In this document: one piece after another, positions 4,322-8,961 of the stretch
Numbering within the stretch: position 1 is the stretch's first letter
Layout of the letters: the number at the start of each line of letters is the position of its first letter
Assembly: GCA_018221165.1 (NCBI GenBank)
Contig: JAAOYD010000101.1
Location: forward strand, 1-8,961
Length of the DNA: 8,961 nt
Reading direction: 5' to 3'
Origin: Candidatus Woesearchaeota archaeon
GTDB lineage: Archaea > Nanobdellota > Nanobdellia > Woesearchaeales > UBA525
Notes under the pieces: generated by a model
The model's input: the letters and a program-made list of their open reading frames with translations, nothing else
What the model was told of the DNA's origin: nothing
Databases searched by the model: none
Made by a program: the position numbers and the translations under genes

Positions 4322-7300
4322 ATGGCATCCTACGATTTCAAGACAAGCGAGGAAGGCATGCTTGCGTTCTGGAAGGACAAGCGTATCTACGAGCAAGTCA
4401 AAGAGCTGGGCAAGAAAGGCAAGCCCTACTACTTCCTCGATGGACCCCCTTACACAAGCGGCAAGATCCATCTCGGCACGGCCTGGAACAAATCCTTGAA
4501 AGACATGGTGCTCAGATACAAACGCATGTGCGGGCTCAATGTCTGGGATAGAGCGGGCTACGACATGCACGGACTGCCCACAGAGAACGCCACCCAGAAG
4601 AAACTCAAACTTCAGACAAAAGAAGATATCGAGCGCTACGGAATCGACAAATTCATCACAGAATGCAAGAAGCTCTGCGTTGACAACATGCTGCTCATGA
4701 ACGACGCGTTCAAACGCCTCGGTGTGTGGATGGACTTCGACAACGCCTACCAGAGCGTCACCAAGGAATTCATGGAAGCAGAATGGTGGCTCATCAAGCA
4801 AGCCCATGAGAAAGGACGACTCTATGAAGGGTTGCGTACCATGACCTGGTGTGCAGTTACGGAAAGCGCGCTCGCCAAACACGAACTCGAATACAAAACA
4901 GTCACTGATGACAGCATTTTCGTCAAGTTCAAGCTTCTCGACAAAGAGAACGAACACCTTGTTATCTGGACCACCACGCCGTGGACCATCCCGTTCAACC
5001 TGGCGGTCATGGTTAACCCAGAAGTCGACTACGTCAAGGTGAAAGTCGAACGCGACAACGGGCCAGAATATTGGTACGTGGCGAACGCTCTCGTCGGCGT
5101 CTTCCTTGGCGGCGTCGTGGACGCGAAATACGAGATTGTCGAGACCATCAAGGGTAAAGCGATGGAAGGCTGGAGCTACGAACATCCATTCCACAGCGAA
5201 CTCAAAGACCAATACGAAGCCATCAAAAAGGATTCGCCGAAAGCGCACACCATCCTACTCAGCACTGAATACGTCGATACGAGTGGTGGCTCAGGGCTTG
5301 TTCACTGCGCACCTGGCTGCGGTCCTGAAGACTACGAAGTGGGGCACGCCAACGGCATTCCGCCCTTCAACAACATCGACCGGAAAGGCGTCTTTCCCAA
5401 AGGCATGGGCAAGTTCAGCGGACTCACTGCGAAGAAAGACGACAACAAATTCACAGAAGCGCTCGAAAAAGCAGGAGCGCTCATCGCTATCACACCCGTC
5501 GAGCACGAATACCCGCACGACTGGCGCCATCACGAACCTGTCATTTTCCGCACCACGAAACAATGGTTCTTCAAAGTAGAAGATCTCAAAGAGAAACTCG
5601 TCAAGCAGAACGATAAGATTACCTGGGTGCCCGACGCGGCGTTCAACGCCTTCGACAGCTGGCTCAAGAATCTCCGGGACAATAGCATCAGCAAGCAACG
5701 CTACTGGGGAACACCGCTGCCTATCTGGCGCAATACCGACGACCCTGAAGACTATCTCGTCATCGGCAGCGCAGCAGAATTAGAAAAACTCAGCGGCACA
5801 AAACTCGATGACCTGCACATTCCCTCAGTCAATCCCATTACCATCAAAAAAGGCGGCAAGACATACAAACGCGTCCCTGACATCCTTGATGTCTGGGTGG
5901 ACGCAGGAACCACCAGCTGGACCTGCCTTGACTATCCACAGAACAAGAAGGACTTTGACAAGCTCTTCCCTGCTGAATTCATCCTCGAAGGCAAAGACCA
6001 AATCAGAGGCTGGTTCAACCTTCTTCATATAGCTTCAAACTTGGCGTTCGACAAGCCCTGCTACAAGAACGTGTACATGCATGGTTTCATCAACGACGCT
6101 CAAGGACGAAAAATGAGCAAGAGCCAAGGTAACTACATCCTTCCCGATGAGGTCGTTGAGAAGTATGGTGCAAACACCTTGCGCTACTACGTTATCGGCG
6201 CTGCTAACCCCGGACTTGATATGAACTACAACTTCGACGACGTCGAACTCAAACACCGGAATCTCCTTGTTTACTGGAACATACACAATCTCCTCCTCCA
6301 ACTCCGACAGCAGGGTATCGAATTCAACCCGAAAGCAAAGCTTGGTGTCGAGGAGAAATACATTCTCAGTAGACTTCACTCCACCATCAAAAAAGTCACG
6401 GAGATGATGGAAGGGTACCGACTCAACGAAGTGCCCTACGCGCTTGAAACCTTGCTTCTCGACTTGAGCAGGAATTACATCCAACTCGTTAGGGAGAAGC
6501 TCAACGCCGGCAGCGACGAGGAGAAGCAAGCAGTGCTCTACGCGACATTCACCACCTATCACGAGACGATGAAGATGTTTGGTATCGTCGCCCCCATGTT
6601 CGCGGAACAAGTCCACCAAAATTTCAAGGAAGCTTTCAAGCTCAAAGAGGAGAGTATCCACTTCTGTACTTGGCCGATGCACAATCAGAAACGCATCGAC
6701 ACAGAACTCGAAGCCGACTACCAAGCGTTATTCGGCGCGATTGGTGCGGGACTCGCGGCGCGGGACAGCGCCAAGCTCGGCGTGCGATGGCCAGCCAGTG
6801 AAGTTGTTATCGAAACGAATGATGATTACGTGACTCGCATCAAGCGACTTGAAGCACTGTTTAAACAGCAAGTTAATGTCAAGAAGGTCCGATATGCACA
6901 TTTCAGCGACGCGAAGATGAAAGTCGAACCGAACTACAAGACTCTCGGAAAAGTATTCGGGCAAGAAACAACGAACGCCGCCGACTTCATCAGGAACAAC
7001 CAGGCGAAACTTGCGAGTCTTCTCGAGCAGGGAAAATCAGGGTTCGCGATTGATGGTTATGAATTTAAGCAAGAGCATTTCATTACGGATCGTGAAGTGC
7101 CGTTCGGTTGGAGTATGGGAACGTTTTCGAAAGGCAGCGTCTTCCTGAATGTTGAACTCACTCCTGCGTTGGAGGCTGAAGGTTTCGCGCGCGAAGTCAT
7201 CAGGCGTGTGCAGCAGTTGCGCAAGGACGCTGGTTTGCAAAAAAACGAACGCATCACGCTCTACATTGAAGCACCGGAACTTGAAAGTAGCATTACCGCG

Positions 7301-7432
7301 TTTTCGCTCGAAATCAAGACGCGTGTTGGCGCCGACGAGTTGGAACTTGGCACGCTTGCCGACAAATATTCTGCGCAGAGTGAAGCGACAATTAAGGGCA
7401 AGTCCATCAAGCTCGCGTTGCAGAAGATGTGA
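4322..7432 (+). CDS. ileS: Isoleucyl-tRNA synthetase (IleRS), archaeal/eukaryote-like type
   Basis: Class I synthetase that charges tRNA-Ile in the cytosol and hydrolyses mischarged Val-tRNA-Ile. It has 1036 residues, normal for the large archaeal form. In order: the nucleotide-binding core with FLDGPPYTSGKIHLGT, where HLGT (50-53) is the HIGH motif; RAGYDMHGLPTE; the CP1 editing domain with WTTTPWTIPFN (216-226) and GLVHCAPGCGPEDYEVG (His328, Asp337); the returning core; KMSKS (597-601) followed by QGNYILPDEVVEKYGANTLRYY; and a helical anticodon-binding region and C-terminal domain from about 660. All catalytic signatures are present. The editing loop has Cys333 where GHG is common. I chose the ATG at 4322; the in-frame TTG at 4313 would add only MIS and is not supported by the promoter position. 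It is divergent from the zinc-ribbon gene and followed by a T-run terminator. Confidence 0.98.
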   Translation: MASYDFKTSEEGMLAFWKDKRIYEQVKELGKKGKPYYFLDGPPYTSGKIHLGTAWNKSLKDMVLRYKRMCGLNVWDRAGYDMHGLPTENATQKKLKLQTKEDIERYGIDKFITECKKLCVDNMLLMNDAFKRLGVWMDFDNAYQSVTKEFMEAEWWLIKQAHEKGRLYEGLRTMTWCAVTESALAKHELEYKTVTDDSIFVKFKLLDKENEHLVIWTTTPWTIPFNLAVMVNPEVDYVKVKVERDNGPEYWYVANALVGVFLGGVVDAKYEIVETIKGKAMEGWSYEHPFHSELKDQYEAIKKDSPKAHTILLSTEYVDTSGGSGLVHCAPGCGPEDYEVGHANGIPPFNNIDRKGVFPKGMGKFSGLTAKKDDNKFTEALEKAGALIAITPVEHEYPHDWRHHEPVIFRTTKQWFFKVEDLKEKLVKQNDKITWVPDAAFNAFDSWLKNLRDNSISKQRYWGTPLPIWRNTDDPEDYLVIGSAAELEKLSGTKLDDLHIPSVNPITIKKGGKTYKRVPDILDVWVDAGTTSWTCLDYPQNKKDFDKLFPAEFILEGKDQIRGWFNLLHIASNLAFDKPCYKNVYMHGFINDAQGRKMSKSQGNYILPDEVVEKYGANTLRYYVIGAANPGLDMNYNFDDVELKHRNLLVYWNIHNLLLQLRQQGIEFNPKAKLGVEEKYILSRLHSTIKKVTEMMEGYRLNEVPYALETLLLDLSRNYIQLVREKLNAGSDEEKQAVLYATFTTYHETMKMFGIVAPMFAEQVHQNFKEAFKLKEESIHFCTWPMHNQKRIDTELEADYQALFGAIGAGLAARDSAKLGVRWPASEVVIETNDDYVTRIKRLEALFKQQVNVKKVRYAHFSDAKMKVEPNYKTLGKVFGQETTNAADFIRNNQAKLASLLEQGKSGFAIDGYEFKQEHFITDREVPFGWSMGTFSKGSVFLNVELTPALEAEGFAREVIRRVQQLRKDAGLQKNERITLYIEAPELESSITAFSLEIKTRVGADELELGTLADKYSAQSEATIKGKSIKLALQKM

Positions 7433-7465
7433 TACTGACAACACTCTTTGCCTAGTTCTTCCTCC

Positions 7466-7472
7466 TTTTTTT
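7466..7472 (+). terminator. Oligo-T transcription terminator after ileS
   Basis: Seven T residues in a pyrimidine-rich stretch (CCTCCTTTTTTTC) lie 34 bp after the ileS stop and 27 bp before the next TATA box. Archaeal RNA polymerase commonly stops at such T-runs without a hairpin. It separates ileS from the winged-helix gene. Confidence 0.6.
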
Positions 7473-7498
7473 CAAAACTTCTAGTCGTTTCCGAAAAG

Positions 7499-7506
7499 TA
7501 TATAAA
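7499..7506 (+). promoter_or_regulatory. TATA box of the winged-helix gene
   Basis: TATATAAA is the strongest box in the window and predicts a transcript start near 7529. The GTG starts at 7538 and 7544 would then have leaders of 9 and 15 nt. A GGGGG at 7530-7534 could act as a ribosome-binding site, better spaced for 7544. Confidence 0.6.
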
Positions 7507-7537
7507 CATCTCTAGGTCCATCAAAAATTGGGGGATA

Positions 7538-8011
7538 GTGATTGTGGTCCAGAAAATAAGCGTCGATACGCCGCTTGCGGAACTCACATTACGCAAGTAC
7601 GAACGGCCCGCCGAAGGCATCAGTAAACGCGACTTAGTGCGTAAGCTCTGCCTGAGTTTGGGCTTGTTGCAACCAGGCGATTCTCGCGACGTCATTGTTG
7701 ATGTACTACAAGTCATGCTGGAGGCAGAGAGAGAAGTGACATCCACTGATGTCGAGAAACGCGTCATCGCGAAACGCAAAGAAGGGAAGATGGAACTTCT
7801 CGGTATCGCACCGAGCAATATCAGGCGGCAACTGTTACGCTTGCGTGACATCTTCTTGGTTGAGAAGGTGAAGAACAATTATCGCATCAGGGAAAACGCG
7901 CGCCTACAAACAATTTTCGAAGAAAACATCGAGAAGTATTATCTTGACAGCATCGTCAATCGGGTGAAGGAGTATATTGCCGTGGTTGACGAAGTGTTTC
8001 TGACGAAGTGA
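7538..8011 (+). CDS. Small winged-helix-like protein of unknown function
   Basis: I do not recognise a named family. The 157 residues are charged and mostly helical, with no membrane segment or signal peptide. The region from about 50 to 118 reads like a winged helix-turn-helix: helix DVIVDVLQVMLEAER; VTSTDVEKRVIAKRK as a second helix; SNIRRQLLRLRDIFLV (93-108) as a likely recognition helix; then EKVKNNYRIRE (109-119) as a beta-hairpin wing. The segment 17-47 (LTLRKYERP...KLCLSLGLLQPGD) is a conserved-looking N-terminal arm, and 124-155 is a C-terminal helix that could dimerise. A transcription regulator is the simplest guess, unproven. The frame is open upstream, but the TATA box and GGGGG favour GTG 7538 or 7544. 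Its last 56 bases overlap the tail of the opposite-strand membrane protein gene. Confidence 0.8.
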   Translation: MIVVQKISVDTPLAELTLRKYERPAEGISKRDLVRKLCLSLGLLQPGDSRDVIVDVLQVMLEAEREVTSTDVEKRVIAKRKEGKMELLGIAPSNIRRQLLRLRDIFLVEKVKNNYRIRENARLQTIFEENIEKYYLDSIVNRVKEYIAVVDEVFLTK

Positions 8012-8414
8012 TAGGAGTTATATTCCCAAGCGCTTCTATCTTGGTTACAAGATTTTCTTGGTGCTCTGCAAATCGCTCACAGTCGCTGAGGAAACGCCAT
8101 GTATCAAATTGAAAATCCTTATCTACTTTTCCTCTGCTCCAGACATAACTTCTCATACCTGACATGAAAACAGGATCTTCATCGAAATGAGTATACATGC
8201 GACTCGAACTTTTTACTAAATCAGTAACTGCTTCAAAACCAGGACTCTTGATAATCTGATTTGCCTGATAGGCAACGACGCCAGCATATGCGCTGCATAC
8301 TATCGCGCCGATGGCGAGTGTTCGCTTTGCGCCATCAATGAAGCGTTGGATTTTGGGCGCGCGCTCATAGAGTGCTGCACGTTCTTCTCGCCAATTCTCC
8401 CAGGCTTTGTCCAT
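7956..8414 (-). CDS. Small single-span membrane protein, unknown function
   Basis: The 152 residues match no family I know. The N-terminal 31 residues are charged and helical (MDKAWENWREERAALYERAP). One hydrophobic segment follows at about 32-50 (TLAIGAIVCSAYAGVVAYQ), preceded by Lys30-Arg31, which suggests the N-terminus faces the cytoplasm and roughly 100 residues lie outside. The outer part has a Trp/Tyr/Phe-rich stretch (SYVWSRGKVDKDFQFDTWRFLSDCERF) and a Pro/Thr/Ser-rich end. The ATG at 8414 has a TTTAAT box about 25 bp upstream, consistent with the leaderless pattern nearby. The last 18 codons and stop run antisense into the end of the winged-helix gene, a 56-bp convergent overlap. A frameshift near the 3' end could have extended the frame; I see no direct sign of one. 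Confidence 0.65.
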   Translation of the reverse strand: MDKAWENWREERAALYERAPKIQRFIDGAKRTLAIGAIVCSAYAGVVAYQANQIIKSPGFEAVTDLVKSSSRMYTHFDEDPVFMSGMRSYVWSRGKVDKDFQFDTWRFLSDCERFAEHQENLVTKIEALGNITPITSSETLRQPRQYTPSPD

Positions 8415-8435
8415 ACACGTTGTTATGGTTCTGGG

Positions 8436-8441
8436 ATTAAA
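8436..8441 (-). promoter_or_regulatory. TATA-like box of the membrane protein gene
   Basis: TTTAAT on the minus strand is centred about 25 bp before the ATG at 8414. It is a moderate match. With the box at 8501-8508 it makes a 116-bp divergent promoter region. Confidence 0.4.
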
Positions 8442-8500
8442 GACCCTTCCGCCTCAAGAATTGCAATGCATCCAAGCTCCTCGGTTTTCTTCCGAATAAC

Positions 8501-8508
8501 TATTTATA
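8501..8508 (+). promoter_or_regulatory. TATA box of the methyltransferase gene
   Basis: TATTTATA is centred about 26 bp before the ATG at 8531, so the transcript should be leaderless. No ribosome-binding sequence precedes the ATG. Confidence 0.55.
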
Positions 8509-8530
8509 GGGTTCTCTCTTTCGTTGCGTT

Positions 8531-8961
8531 ATGCCACTCTATGAACCTCAGGAAGACTCAGAATTGTTACGTCGGTTCGTTGTTGAATACGCTTCTGGTG
8601 AGGTCTTGGATATGGGTGCAGGGTCTGGAATACTGGCGCTCGCTGCTGCCGAAAAGGAAGACGTGAAGAATGTTCTTGCCGTTGATATTGATGATGAGTC
8701 CCTTGTTCACCTCAAAAAAGAAGTAAAGAACGGGAAAGTAACAATCTTGAAATCCGACCTCTTTGCAAACATCACAACGAATGACACCTTCGACACCATT
8801 ATCTTCAACCCTCCCTACTTACCGCAGGATCCTGATGATAAACACCAAGCGTTGTATGGCGGTGCAGAAGGATATGAGTTGACTGTGCGTTTTCTTGAAG
8901 AGGCGAAGACACATCTTACTTCTGGTGGCATCATTCTTTTGCTGTTCAGCAGTTTGACGAA
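8531..8961 (+). CDS. HemK2/Mtq2-type N5-glutamine methyltransferase, partial (3' end outside window)
   Basis: Class I S-adenosylmethionine-dependent methyltransferase; 143 codons are visible and the frame is open at the edge. The start MPLYEPQEDSELL fits the YxPxEDS opening of the archaeal and eukaryotic HemK2/Mtq2 group. Motif I is VLDMGAGSGILAL (25-37), which binds the cofactor; VDIDDESL (51-58) holds the acidic residue for the ribose; and NPPYLP (93-98) is the catalytic NPPY that holds the target amide. ALYGGAEGYEL (107-117) is also typical of the family. Known members methylate the glutamine of the GGQ loop in release factor e/aRF1, usually with a Trm112 partner that is not in this window. 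RNA or other protein substrates cannot be excluded from half a sequence. ATG 8531 is the first codon after the TATA box, so this start is well supported. Confidence 0.9.
   Translation, partial: MPLYEPQEDSELLRRFVVEYASGEVLDMGAGSGILALAAAEKEDVKNVLAVDIDDESLVHLKKEVKNGKVTILKSDLFANITTNDTFDTIIFNPPYLPQDPDDKHQALYGGAEGYELTVRFLEEAKTHLTSGGIILLLFSSLT

Noticed and set aside
4229..5248. A 339-codon open frame on the minus strand opposite the start of ileS
   Set aside because: It is antisense to a strongly supported IleRS and has a Phe/Val/Glu/His-rich composition typical of the mirror of a biased coding frame. It has no recognisable motif.
6035..6724. A 229-codon open frame on the minus strand within ileS
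   Set aside because: Antisense shadow of IleRS, with similar skewed composition and no promoter or motif.

Overview
The window looks like a chromosomal stretch from an archaeon. The evidence is an archaeal-type tRNA-His with its own G-1 and C73 and no encoded CCA, archaeal-style HisRS and IleRS, an archaeal HemK2/Mtq2-type methyltransferase, a T-run terminator, and TATA-like boxes centred about 25-27 bp before most start codons. Base composition is near balanced. The bacterial-type Lgt points to a lineage that has acquired bacterial envelope genes. A DPANN group such as Woesearchaeota is my guess, from general character only.

Layout. Bases 1-4124 are read on the minus strand: a 210-residue protein with a possible cysteine-peptidase signature, lgt (prolipoprotein diacylglyceryl transferase), a single-domain thioredoxin, hisS, tRNA-His (GUG), and a zinc-ribbon protein with a very lysine-rich tail. 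From 4322 the plus strand carries ileS (1036 residues) and a small winged-helix-like protein. A short single-span membrane protein then lies on the minus strand and overlaps that gene tail to tail. From 8531 a class I methyltransferase of the NPPY family runs off the right edge.

How the genes relate. The core is translation: HisRS directly downstream of its substrate tRNA, IleRS, and a probable release-factor glutamine methyltransferase. Lgt and the membrane protein concern the envelope, and thioredoxin concerns redox. Nearly every gene has its own TATA-like box, so this is a series of single-gene units rather than a long operon. Several genes appear to be transcribed leaderless.

The least explained parts are the Lgt in an archaeal background, a nested inverted-repeat element between hisS and trx that could be a structured RNA, and the roughly 80-nt leader implied by the nearest good promoter of tRNA-His. 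No mobile element, CRISPR array or defence cassette is visible, and no stretch over 300 bases lacks a gene.
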